Shown here piece after piece: positions 1 to 7,668 of a stretch of 64,000 nt of DNA. This DNA comes from Streptococcus suis. GTDB taxonomy: Bacteria; Bacillota; Bacilli; Lactobacillales; Streptococcaceae. The translations under genes and the position numbers were made by a program. The notes under the pieces were generated by a model. It was not told the DNA's origin. It did not search any database and saw only the letters and a program-made list of their open reading frames with translations. Every line of letters begins with the position of its first letter. The stretch's first letter is position 1. The stretch spans positions 620,001 to 684,000 of the forward strand of contig CP025095.1 of NCBI GenBank assembly GCA_002831545.1, given 5' to 3'.

Positions 1-249
1 GAGCCTTTCTCAGCCCTAGACCCTATTAGTAAGGGGCAGTTGCAGGACTTAATCAAAGGCTTGCATGAAGAGTTCAAGATGACAACGGTTTTCGTCACGC
101 ATGATATGGACGAAGCGGTTAAGTTGGCAGACCGTATCTGCTTGATGAAGGTAGGAGAAGTGGTCCAGTTGGGCACGCCTGATGAGCTCCGCAACCAGCC
201 TGCTAATGACTTTGTTGTTGAATTTATGAAAAATCGGGGAGGTGCCTAA
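1..249 (+). CDS. egtV: ABC transporter ATP-binding protein, C-terminal part (EgtV/OpuCA-type), 5' truncated by window edge
   Basis: This is the carboxy-terminal 82 residues of an ABC ATPase; the reading frame is open from base 1. The first residues (EPFSALDP) are the Walker B glutamate and D-loop. The H-loop follows ([10 protein letters not shown]), then the usual LADRICLM strand and a tail ending FMKNRGGA. The ATPase would energise the permease/binding protein encoded next; its stop codon TAA overlaps the ATG of that gene by one base, so the two are translationally coupled. Family knowledge places it with glycine betaine/carnitine/choline-type importers. The egtV symbol rests on the close resemblance of the partner to pneumococcal EgtU; the ligand is not readable from this fragment. 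Confidence 0.8.
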   Translation, partial: EPFSALDPISKGQLQDLIKGLHEEFKMTTVFVTHDMDEAVKLADRICLMKVGEVVQLGTPDELRNQPANDFVVEFMKNRGGA

Positions 250-1763
250 TGGATCAGTTGGTAACAACCTTTCTGGAACGCAAGGCGGACTGGCTGACAG
301 CCCTCTTTGAGCACCTGCGGATTTCCCTTCTGGCCTTGATTATTGCTATTGCCATTGCGGTGCCACTGGGCTTGGTCTTGTCTAACAAGAAAAAGCTGAC
401 TGAGTGGAGTTTGCAGGTGACAGGCGTTTTCCAGACCATTCCCTCCTTGGCACTTCTGGGGCTCTTCATTCCCTTTATGGGTATCGGAACGCTGCCTGCG
501 GTGGTGGCCCTGGTTATTTATGCCATCTTCCCCATTTTACAGGGGACTTTGACGGGGCTTTCGGAAATTGATCCCTCGCTGGAAGAGGCTGCGACGGCTT
601 TTGGAATGACCAAGCTAGAAAAATTGCGTAAGTTTCAGTTGGCTCTGGCCATGCCTATTCTCATGTCTGGTATTCGGACGGCGTCCATTATGATTATTGG
701 AACGGCAACGCTTGCTGCCTTGGTCGGTGCAGGCGGTCTAGGCTCCTTTATCCTTTTGGGAATTGACCGCAATGACTCGGCCCTGATTTTGATTGGGGCG
801 GTGTCGTCGGCAGTCTTGGCAGTCCTCTTTGGCTCAGTCATCAAGTTCTTGCAGGACAAGAAGCCTCGTACCATTCTAGCGGCTCTCTTAGTGACACTTT
901 TGGCAGTCGGAGCTAGCTATGTTCCGCTCAACCAATCGTCATCGAAAAAGCTAGTCATCGCTGGGAAATTGGGGGCAGAGCCTGAAATTCTTATCAATAT
1001 GTACAAGCTTTTGATTGAAGACCAGACGGATATCGAGGTGGAGCTGGAGCCAAACTTTGGCAAGACCAGCTTCCTCTATGAAGCCCTCAAGTCAGGCTCG
1101 ATTGATATTTACCCTGAGTACACTGGTACCATTACGACCACTCTTTTGACTAGTCCGCCGTCTGACCTGTCCAACAATCCTGAGGAGGTTTATACCTACG
1201 CAAAAGAAGCGATTTTGGAGCAGGATGGTCTGATGTATTTAGCACCAATGGCTTTCCAGAATACCTATGCTTTGGCTGTAACGGAAGATTATGCTCAGAA
1301 AAATGGTATTGAAAAGATTTCGGATTTGGCAAAAGTGCAGCAGACAGCTGTTGCAGGCTTCTCTTTGGAGTTTAATGACCGTGAGGACGGGAATATCGGT
1401 CTGACCAATCTTTATGGGCTCAATCTCAATGTCAAAACCATGGAGCCTGCCCTTCGCTACGAAGCTATTAAAAATGGAGATGTGCAGCTAGTTGATGCCT
1501 ACTCAACGGATAGCAAGATTGTTTCTTACAAGCTGAAAATCCTGGAAGACGACAAAGAGCTCTTCCCTCCCTACCAGGCTGCTCCGCTATTGACCAAAGA
1601 AACCTTAGACAAATATCCCGAGTTGGAGCAAGTCTTTGGGGCTTTGGCGGGCAAAATATCGACCGAGGAAATGACTCAGATGAACTATGCGGTCGATGTG
1701 GAAGGCAAGTCGGCAGAGCAAGTGGCGGGGGAATACCTCAAGAAAGAAAATCTACTAAAATAG
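249..1763 (+). CDS. egtU: Fused ABC permease and substrate-binding protein, EgtU-like (ergothioneine/quaternary amine uptake)
   Basis: The 504-residue protein fuses an OpuC/ProW-type permease (about residues 1-210, several membrane helices and an EAA-like loop around EEAATAFGM) to a ProX/OpuCC-type extracellular binding domain (about residues 228-504, starting [16 protein letters not shown]). The binding half contains [32 protein letters not shown] and DAYSTDSK, which I recognise from the pneumococcal ergothioneine binding domain EgtUC. One fused polypeptide supplies both transmembrane and solute-capture functions, with the upstream ATPase as energy source. If the assignment holds it imports the low-molecular-weight thiol ergothioneine; a betaine, choline or carnitine ligand is the alternative. 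ATG at 249 overlaps the previous stop codon. Confidence 0.8.
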   Translation: MDQLVTTFLERKADWLTALFEHLRISLLALIIAIAIAVPLGLVLSNKKKLTEWSLQVTGVFQTIPSLALLGLFIPFMGIGTLPAVVALVIYAIFPILQGTLTGLSEIDPSLEEAATAFGMTKLEKLRKFQLALAMPILMSGIRTASIMIIGTATLAALVGAGGLGSFILLGIDRNDSALILIGAVSSAVLAVLFGSVIKFLQDKKPRTILAALLVTLLAVGASYVPLNQSSSKKLVIAGKLGAEPEILINMYKLLIEDQTDIEVELEPNFGKTSFLYEALKSGSIDIYPEYTGTITTTLLTSPPSDLSNNPEEVYTYAKEAILEQDGLMYLAPMAFQNTYALAVTEDYAQKNGIEKISDLAKVQQTAVAGFSLEFNDREDGNIGLTNLYGLNLNVKTMEPALRYEAIKNGDVQLVDAYSTDSKIVSYKLKILEDDKELFPPYQAAPLLTKETLDKYPELEQVFGALAGKISTEEMTQMNYAVDVEGKSAEQVAGEYLKKENLLK

Positions 1764-1772
1764 GAGAAAATC

Positions 1773-2534
1773 ATGACTAATCAACTAGAAAATGCTAAAA
1801 ATCTCTATCTCCGTGGCATTCGCGATGGGGAAATCAAGGAAGTCCATGAGCACTACATGGGTTCTACTTACACCCAACACAGTACGGGTGTACCTGATGA
1901 GAAAGAGGGCTTTGCGACTTTCTTTGAGGATTTTTTCAAACGCAATCCCAAGCGGGAAATCACCATTGTTCGTGCCATTGAAGACGGAAATTTTGTCTTC
2001 GTCCATGTCCACCAGAAACTCAATGACGGTGAGGCTGAGTGGGTGACGGCGGACATTTTCCGTTCAGATGAAAATGGTTGTATCGTCGAGCATTGGGATG
2101 TCATCGATGCCTATCCAAAAACCATTGGCCAAACAGACCCGATTTATGCCGACTTTGAGTTGACAGACCTAGACAAGACTGAGGACAACAAGAAAATCGT
2201 CCGTCGTTTCTTGGTTGATGTCCTTCAAAATGGGGAAATCGAGAAGTTTAACGACTATGTGGCGGCAGACCTGATTCAGCACAACCAAGAGATTGCCCAA
2301 GGCGGTGCGGCCTATAAAAACTATCTGGTCGATAAGGCTGTTAACTACGACTTTGTCTTCAAGGTGATGGGACAGGGTGACTATGTGGTGGCTTATTCGA
2401 AAGTCTGGATTGCAGGTCAGGACTACGCCCACTTTGACATCTACCGCCTCAAAGACGGAAAGATTGTCGAGCACTGGGACAACAAGGAAGTCATGCCAGA
2501 GAAAAAAGACTTGACAAATCTTGGGAAGTTTTAA
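1773..2534 (+). CDS. Tandem SnoaL-like (NTF2 superfamily) protein
   Basis: The 253-residue protein consists of two copies of a SnoaL-like alpha+beta barrel (about residues 1-122 and 130-253). Each copy ends in the typical segment: IFRSDENGCIVEHWDV in the first and IYRLKDGKIVEHWDN in the second. Each starts with a helix pair followed by a conserved QH (YTQHS, LIQHN). No signal peptide or membrane segment is visible, so it is cytoplasmic. It starts 9 nt after the transporter stop behind AGGAGA and is the last gene of that operon. SnoaL-like proteins act as cyclases, isomerases or hydrolases, or bind ligands without catalysis, so no reaction can be assigned. Co-transcription with an EgtU-type importer makes handling of the imported compound a possibility (inference). 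Confidence 0.75.
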   Translation: MTNQLENAKNLYLRGIRDGEIKEVHEHYMGSTYTQHSTGVPDEKEGFATFFEDFFKRNPKREITIVRAIEDGNFVFVHVHQKLNDGEAEWVTADIFRSDENGCIVEHWDVIDAYPKTIGQTDPIYADFELTDLDKTEDNKKIVRRFLVDVLQNGEIEKFNDYVAADLIQHNQEIAQGGAAYKNYLVDKAVNYDFVFKVMGQGDYVVAYSKVWIAGQDYAHFDIYRLKDGKIVEHWDNKEVMPEKKDLTNLGKF

Positions 2535-2536
2535 GG

Positions 2537-2583
2537 GAAAAAAGCAGAGCAGGCAGTCTCGTTTGAGAAAGTCTGCTTTTTCA
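2537..2583 (+). terminator. Probable terminator of the egtVU-SnoaL operon
   Basis: AAAAGCAGA and TCTGCTTTT arms enclose a spacer that can itself pair in part, followed by a T-rich run. It sits immediately after the TAA at 2532-2534. Confidence 0.6.
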
Positions 2584-2641
2584 ATTTTAAAAATATTCCT
2601 TTTATGATATACCGCATATTTATACAATTGTTGAAAGAATA

Positions 2642-2650
2642 TGGTACAAT
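2642..2650 (+). promoter_or_regulatory. Extended -10 promoter of the aminotransferase gene
   Basis: TGGTACAAT reads as TGn plus a -10 hexamer (TACAAT). No good -35 is visible at 17 nt. It lies 32 nt before the ATG at 2682. Confidence 0.5.
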
Positions 2651-2681
2651 AAGAGCAGGATAAATAAAAGTAGGAAGTCTT

Positions 2682-3806
2682 ATGAAATTACCACGTTTTG
2701 GCGTTGAGGAATGGCTGAATGTCCATGAAAACAGCGCGATTTATGATATAGCAGGGGTGTCCATTTCTTCATTGACTTTGGAGGAACTATTTGCTTTGTC
2801 GGGCACCAATCCTGAGGATTTTTATGAGAAATTGCAGGGCACCAAGCTCAACTATGGCTGGATAGAAGGTTCGCCAGCATTTAAAGAAGCTGTCAGTCAG
2901 CTCTACGAACAGGTCAGTCCCGAACAAATTCTCCAAACCAATGGGGCAACAGGGGCCAACTTACTGGTTCTCTATAGCTTGATTGAGCCAGGGGACCATG
3001 TCATTTCTCTCTACCCAACCTACCAACAACTCTACGATATTCCAAAGTCCTTAGGAGCGGAAGTGGATTTGTGGCAGATTGAGGAAGAGCATGGCTGGTT
3101 GCCAGACTTGGAAAAACTGCGTCAGCTCATTCGTCCTAACACTAAGATGATTTGCATCAACAATGCCAATAATCCAACTGGCGCTGTCATGGATAGGGCT
3201 TATTTGGAAGAATTGGCGGAAATTGCTAGTGAAGTTGGGGCTTACATTCTATCGGATGAAGTCTATCGTTCCTTCTCCGACTTGGATATTCCATCAATCA
3301 TTGAAGTCAATGACAAGGGTATTGCAGTCAACAGTCTTTCTAAGACCTATTCTCTGCCAGGTATTCGTGTCGGCTGGGTGGCTGCTAATCTTGAAGTAAC
3401 CGATATTCTGAGAGATTATCGGGATTACACTATGATTTGTGCAGGTGTCTTTGATGACATGGTGGCCCAACTTGCTCTGGCATCTCGCAAAGAGATTTTG
3501 AAAAGAAATCGGCGCATTTTAGAAGAAAATTTAGCTATTTTGGACCAATGGATTGAGGAAGAACCCCTCGTTTCCTATATCCGTCCAGCGGTTGTTTCCA
3601 CCAGCTTTGTCAAGATTGCTGTGGATATGCCTATGGAGGAATTTTGCTTGCAACTACTGCAGGAATACGGTGTTCTTCTAGTGCCTGGCAATCGATTTGA
3701 ACGTGACGGCTATGTCCGCCTGGGCTATGCCTGTGAACAAGAAACTCTAATCAAAGGATTAGAAAAATTATCTCAATTTTTAAGAAGATTTGATAACAAA
3801 AACTAG
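2682..3806 (+). CDS. PLP-dependent class I/II aminotransferase
   Basis: The 374-residue protein has the fold-type I aminotransferase layout: the substrate segment GTKLNYGWIEGSPAFKEAV, the cofactor-binding TNGATGANLL, the NNANNPTGAVM loop with the conserved Asn-Pro-Thr-Gly, the Asp of SDEVYRSF, and the Schiff-base lysine K221 in NSLSKTYSLPGIRVGW. It is expected to transfer amino groups between an amino acid and a 2-oxo acid in the cytoplasm; the amino acid specificity cannot be read from the sequence. Length is normal for the family. It has its own promoter and ends in a shared terminator, so it is probably monocistronic. Confidence 0.85.
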   Translation: MKLPRFGVEEWLNVHENSAIYDIAGVSISSLTLEELFALSGTNPEDFYEKLQGTKLNYGWIEGSPAFKEAVSQLYEQVSPEQILQTNGATGANLLVLYSLIEPGDHVISLYPTYQQLYDIPKSLGAEVDLWQIEEEHGWLPDLEKLRQLIRPNTKMICINNANNPTGAVMDRAYLEELAEIASEVGAYILSDEVYRSFSDLDIPSIIEVNDKGIAVNSLSKTYSLPGIRVGWVAANLEVTDILRDYRDYTMICAGVFDDMVAQLALASRKEILKRNRRILEENLAILDQWIEEEPLVSYIRPAVVSTSFVKIAVDMPMEEFCLQLLQEYGVLLVPGNRFERDGYVRLGYACEQETLIKGLEKLSQFLRRFDNKN

Positions 3807-3832
3807 CTCAGGTGGTTGAGCTAGTTTTCTTT
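3801..3832. terminator. Bidirectional terminator between convergent genes
   Basis: AACTAGCTCA and TGAGCTAGTT form a perfect 10-bp stem around GGTGGT, followed by TTCTTTATTTT. It overlaps the stop of the aminotransferase gene and faces the 3' end of the minus-strand hydrolase gene. Confidence 0.8.
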
Positions 3833-5002
3833 ATTTTCAGTTGTATTTCTTTGGAAAAGTTTCCGCCAATCTGGTAGAGAGATTTCAGGGCTTGGAATGG
3901 AAGTGCTAATATTGTCCCTCCAGATTTGATAACGGGTATCAAAGAGGAGCCGAATGAGTTTGTCTACCATTTCAGCTTCTTCTGGAGCTATTTCTTTTCT
4001 CAGTCGGTCAATTTCTTGTAATTTCTGTAGGGGCTTTACCGTGATGTCGCTAAAACGTTCAATTCCTGCTTTGATGAAGATGCCGAAAAACAAATCGAAG
4101 AAGTCTCGTAATTCATCGTCTGTTAGACTAGCCGTCCAAGTTTTTAAGGCTTGGTTTGTTTGTAGGCTATCGCTGGTCAGGGCAGGGGCTAGTTTGAAGT
4201 CGCTTCCGTCAACCTCCCAAGAAAAACTGATATGTTGTAGAATGCCGAGGGTATTACTCTGAACAATCTGAGCATTTTCTGGTGTTTCCAACATCATTCC
4301 TACAATAGAATTTTGAGGAATGATAGGGTGGATACGGTCTTGGATGTTTTTGTAGCCAGGGGCATCTAAATGTTTTTTATGAAGTCCAGGTGCATCAAAA
4401 GGATAAATAGCAAGGATGCGTTCTTGCAACTCAGGAGCTTGCTGGCTGGCAGCATAAAGGGCTAAATTTCCACCTTTTGAATGCCCAGCGATATAGAAAT
4501 TTCCATTTTGACTAGCCATCAGCTTTTCTAGATAGGCATTTGCAGAACGTTGGGCAGGAATTTCATCCATATAGGTCATGTGGAAATCTTCCTTCCAACC
4601 GATAATAGTGTCGTCAGTCCCTCTGAAGCAAGTCACAATCGTTTTTCGGTCAATGCGATAACTAATTGCTGAAAACTGCTTTTCCTGTTCCAACTGATAA
4701 TCGTCAACGAAGCCAAATGCCTTGATAGATTTGAAGCGTTTGGATTTGGCTAGAAGTCCTAGTAAGGCTAGGCGGTTTTTGGTCACCATAGAAAAGGGAG
4801 GGAAATTATTTTTGTAGGTCTCTTCAAAGGTCGCTGCCAACCGATCAAGTCGTACACCATTTTCTGTAAAAGAGTAGGGAACCAGATTATCAAAAGGGAG
4901 GTAGGAAAGTTCGGTCAGAGCCAGAATATCTAGCTTATTGATAGGTTTATCATAAAAATTATCGTATTGAGTTTCTTCAAGATAGGTCAATAAATTCGGC
5001 AT
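3821..5002 (-). CDS. Mbeg1-like/DUF2974 alpha/beta hydrolase (lipase-like)
   Basis: The 393-residue cytoplasmic protein has the nucleophile elbow GHSKG (Ser175), preceded by the strand GNFYIA, as in class 3 lipases and the DUF2974/Mbeg1-like family common in streptococci. An upstream CFRGTDDTI segment matches the lipase oxyanion region. The central part (FDAPGLHK) probably carries the catalytic aspartate. No signal peptide or membrane segment is present, which argues for an intracellular ester or thioester substrate; the substrate is unknown. It is convergent with the aminotransferase gene and divergent from the Bce two-component system. The ATG follows an AAGGA-type ribosome site on the minus strand. 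Confidence 0.75.
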   Translation of the reverse strand: MPNLLTYLEETQYDNFYDKPINKLDILALTELSYLPFDNLVPYSFTENGVRLDRLAATFEETYKNNFPPFSMVTKNRLALLGLLAKSKRFKSIKAFGFVDDYQLEQEKQFSAISYRIDRKTIVTCFRGTDDTIIGWKEDFHMTYMDEIPAQRSANAYLEKLMASQNGNFYIAGHSKGGNLALYAASQQAPELQERILAIYPFDAPGLHKKHLDAPGYKNIQDRIHPIIPQNSIVGMMLETPENAQIVQSNTLGILQHISFSWEVDGSDFKLAPALTSDSLQTNQALKTWTASLTDDELRDFFDLFFGIFIKAGIERFSDITVKPLQKLQEIDRLRKEIAPEEAEMVDKLIRLLFDTRYQIWRDNISTSIPSPEISLPDWRKLFQRNTTENKEN

Positions 5003-5145
5003 AGCAGTCCTTTCCTTTTTTATCTAGTATAACGAAATATGCTTGGTCTGACAAATCTTAGTTTGAGATTGTTTGTTAGAAAAATCGGACCATTTTGTGA
5101 TTTATAGGCTATAATATATAGTATATATGAAAAAGGGAGAGAGCG

Positions 5146-5829
5146 ATGCAAAAGATTTTAGTTATCGAGGATGATAAAACGATTAGTCAACTAGTTGCTA
5201 AAAACTTGATAAACTGGGGTTATCAGGTTCAAGAGGTCCAAGATTTTCAGATGGTTTTGGAACAGATGGAAGAGTTTCAGCCCCATTTGATTTTGCTGGA
5301 TATTGGTCTGCCGTTTTTCAATGGCTATTACTGGTGTCAGGAAATTCGCAAGACATCCCGTGTGCCTATTATGTTTCTGTCTTCCCATGACCAGCCAATG
5401 GATATTGTTATGGCGATCAATATGGGGGCGGATGACTATGTGACCAAGCCTTTTGAAATGACGGTGCTTTTGGCTAAAATACAGGGGCTTCTCAGAAGAA
5501 CCTATGACTTTGTCGGCGAACAAAGTTTACTCTGGTTTGAAGAAGTTTCCTTGGACTTGAAGACCATGCAGGTGTCCTATAAACAGGATGTAGAGGAATT
5601 GACCCGAAATGAATTTCAGATTTTACGGGTGCTTTTTGAACATGGCAAGGAAGTCGTCAGCCGTGAGGAGCTGATGAGAGAACTCTGGAACAGTGATATT
5701 TTTGTGGATGACAATACTTTGTCGGTTAACATTGCTCGCCTGCGTAAAAAGTTGGCAGAACTGAATCTGCCAGATGTGATTGCGACCAAGAAAGGAGTAG
5801 GCTACGGCCTGGTGTGGACACATGAATAA
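5146..5829 (+). CDS. bceR: Bce-type response regulator (OmpR family)
   Basis: The 227-residue protein has an N-terminal receiver domain with the acidic pair E8-D9-D10, phospho-acceptor D52 (LLDIGLPFFNG) and the lysine of YVTKPFEM. Its C-terminal winged helix contains LTRNEFQILRVL, the DNA-recognition region VDDNTLSVNIARLRKKL and a GVGYGLVW wing. Partnered with an intramembrane-sensing kinase and a Bce-type transporter, it is expected to switch on transporter transcription when peptide antibiotics are sensed. Its stop overlaps the kinase start (ATG at 5822). The family assignment is strong from context; the symbol denotes type, as streptococcal names vary. Confidence 0.85.
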   Translation: MQKILVIEDDKTISQLVAKNLINWGYQVQEVQDFQMVLEQMEEFQPHLILLDIGLPFFNGYYWCQEIRKTSRVPIMFLSSHDQPMDIVMAINMGADDYVTKPFEMTVLLAKIQGLLRRTYDFVGEQSLLWFEEVSLDLKTMQVSYKQDVEELTRNEFQILRVLFEHGKEVVSREELMRELWNSDIFVDDNTLSVNIARLRKKLAELNLPDVIATKKGVGYGLVWTHE

Positions 5830-6814
5830 GGATGATTTTGGCTCATTAGTACCAGGATTTTTGACCTCATGGCTTGGTCATCGCTTGATTTTTCTGATAG
5901 CCTACGCCGTTTTTGCTGTGGCTATTCTGGCTTATAGTAGCCTCTTTGACATCCAAAGAAACTTGATTTTCTACGCCCTCACCCTACTCACTATCTGCTG
6001 GCTCCTCGCCCTCCTCTGGGATTTTTTCAGGGAATTTTCCCGCTTTGGAAAAATCTGGCGTGGTCAGAAAGTGACTACTGGGACAGCCAGTGAGCGTTTG
6101 TTGCAGGAAAAAGTGGAGCGACTAGAAGTCCAGAACAAGCTCTTGATTGAAAAACAGCGTCAGGAACAGACAGAATTAGATGACTACTACACCCTCTGGG
6201 CCCACCAGATGAAAACACCTATTGCAGCCAGTCAACTTTTGGTCAAGGAAGTAGATAGTAGTCCAGTCCGTCATCAGCTAGAAACAGAACTCTTCAAGAT
6301 TGAGCAATACACAGGCTTGGTCTTGAATTATCTCCGTCTACAATCTTTCCATGATGATTTGGTTATCGAATCCGTCAATTTGGAAGAGTTGGTCAGAAGT
6401 CTGGTCAAGAAATATTCCCTCTTTTTCATTCAGGCTAATACTAGCTTGGACTTGGGGCAGTTGGATAGGATAGTAAAGACCGACAAACGCTGGCTGGGCC
6501 TGTTGATAGAGCAAATTTTATCCAATGCCCTCAAGTATTGTCAGGGGGGAAGCGTTTCGATTGTTTTGGACGGAGATGATTTGGTCATTCGTGATACGGG
6601 AATTGGGATTGCTGAGAGCGACTTGGAACGGGTCTTTGAACGTGGTTTTTCAGGTTTCAATGGCCGCAGAACCCAGCAATCTTCGGGTCTGGGGCTCTAT
6701 CTCTCACGGAAAATTGCTGCGGAGCTGGGCTATTCCCTAAAGCTAAAATCAAAAGTGGGTCAGGGAACAGAGGTGCGAATCGGTATCAAAGAAGTGGAGT
6801 TGATTTTTGATTAA
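5822..6814 (+). CDS. bceS: Bce-type intramembrane-sensing histidine kinase
   Basis: The 330-residue protein has two closely spaced N-terminal membrane helices (about residues 20-40 and 47-67) with almost no extracellular loop, the signature of BceS-like kinases that sense flux through their ABC transporter rather than a ligand. A coiled linker leads to the DHp domain with His128 in LWAHQMKTPIA. The ATPase domain shows NALKYC (N box), DTGIGI (G1), VFERGFSG (F box) and GLGLYL (G2). It starts 8 nt inside the regulator gene, so the pair is translationally coupled. Expected partners are the regulator upstream and the permease encoded at 7661-9682. Confidence 0.88.
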   Translation: MNKDDFGSLVPGFLTSWLGHRLIFLIAYAVFAVAILAYSSLFDIQRNLIFYALTLLTICWLLALLWDFFREFSRFGKIWRGQKVTTGTASERLLQEKVERLEVQNKLLIEKQRQEQTELDDYYTLWAHQMKTPIAASQLLVKEVDSSPVRHQLETELFKIEQYTGLVLNYLRLQSFHDDLVIESVNLEELVRSLVKKYSLFFIQANTSLDLGQLDRIVKTDKRWLGLLIEQILSNALKYCQGGSVSIVLDGDDLVIRDTGIGIAESDLERVFERGFSGFNGRRTQQSSGLGLYLSRKIAAELGYSLKLKSKVGQGTEVRIGIKEVELIFD

Positions 6815-6816
6815 TC

Positions 6817-6830
6817 TTACAAAACTGTCA
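6817..6830 (+). promoter_or_regulatory. Bce-type regulator box upstream of the transporter genes
   Basis: TTACA-AAAC-TGTCA matches the published BceR-type pattern TNACA-N4-TGTAA except for its penultimate base. It begins 3 nt after the kinase stop and lies about 60 nt upstream of the start expected from the TAGAAT at 6875-6880, a normal activator position. Confidence 0.6.
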
Positions 6831-6874
6831 CGTAAATGAAAGCTAAGGCTATGGTAGTTTATCTTGGGACCGTG

Positions 6875-6880
6875 TAGAAT
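6875..6880 (+). promoter_or_regulatory. -10 element of the transporter promoter
   Basis: TAGAAT preceded by TG, with no recognisable -35 hexamer at the right spacing. A weak -35 fits dependence on an activator bound at 6817-6830. Confidence 0.45.
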
Positions 6881-6909
6881 GAAGGTAGAAAAAGAAAAGG
6901 AGTCAAGTT

Positions 6910-7668
6910 ATGTCAGTTTTAGATGTTCAACACGTTCAAAAGATATACAGTTCTCTCTTTAAGGTGGGACAGGTTGAGGCTTTGAAGGATATTCATTTTA
7001 CAGTGGAAAAGGGTGAATATGTCGCCATTATGGGTGAGTCTGGTTCTGGAAAATCCACCTTGCTCAATATTTTGGCAACCCTTGATAAGCCAACGCAGGG
7101 CCAGGTCTTGCTTAACGGATTGGATACCCAGTCTATCAAGAGCAAGGAAGCGGCAGCCTTTCGTCGGGAGAAATTGGGCTTTGTCTTTCAGGACTTTAAC
7201 CTCTTGGATACCCTCTCTGTTAAGGACAATGTGCTTTTGCCTCTGGTTTTATCCCGCTATCCAATTGATGAGATGAACAAGCGACTCATTCATACGCTTA
7301 ATAGCCTGGGAATTGCGACCTTGCAAGACAAGATGCCCTATGAGATTTCGGGTGGTCAGCAGCAGCGAGTTGCGGTGGCGCGTGCCATCATCACACGACC
7401 TGAAATTCTTTTGGCAGATGAGCCGACTGGGGCCTTAGATTCCAAGTCCTCTGCAACCTTGTTGGATATCTTTGAGCAGATAAACCAGCAGGGGCAGACC
7501 ATTCTGATGGTGACCCACTCAACTGCAGCGGCTAGTCGTGCCAAACGGGTCCTCTTCATCAAGGACGGTATTCTATACAATCAAATCTACCGAGGTGAGA
7601 GAACCAGTCAGGAAATGTATCAGTTGATTTCAGATACCTTGACACTGATGGCGAATCGAGGTGAGTAG
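6910..7668 (+). CDS. bceA: Bce-type ABC transporter ATP-binding protein
   Basis: The 252-residue MacB/LolD-type ATPase carries Walker A (GESGSGKST, near residue 42), the Q-loop FVFQDFNLLD, signature ISGGQQQRVAVARA, Walker B ILLADEP with D-loop GALDS, and the H-loop VTHST. It powers the large permease encoded next, which overlaps it by 8 nt. Family members detach bacitracin, nisin or other lipid II-targeting peptides from the membrane (target protection) and also control kinase activity. No NSR-type peptidase gene is present beside it, so it is a transporter-only module. The specific peptide cannot be deduced. Confidence 0.88.
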   Translation: MSVLDVQHVQKIYSSLFKVGQVEALKDIHFTVEKGEYVAIMGESGSGKSTLLNILATLDKPTQGQVLLNGLDTQSIKSKEAAAFRREKLGFVFQDFNLLDTLSVKDNVLLPLVLSRYPIDEMNKRLIHTLNSLGIATLQDKMPYEISGGQQQRVAVARAIITRPEILLADEPTGALDSKSSATLLDIFEQINQQGQTILMVTHSTAAASRAKRVLFIKDGILYNQIYRGERTSQEMYQLISDTLTLMANRGE

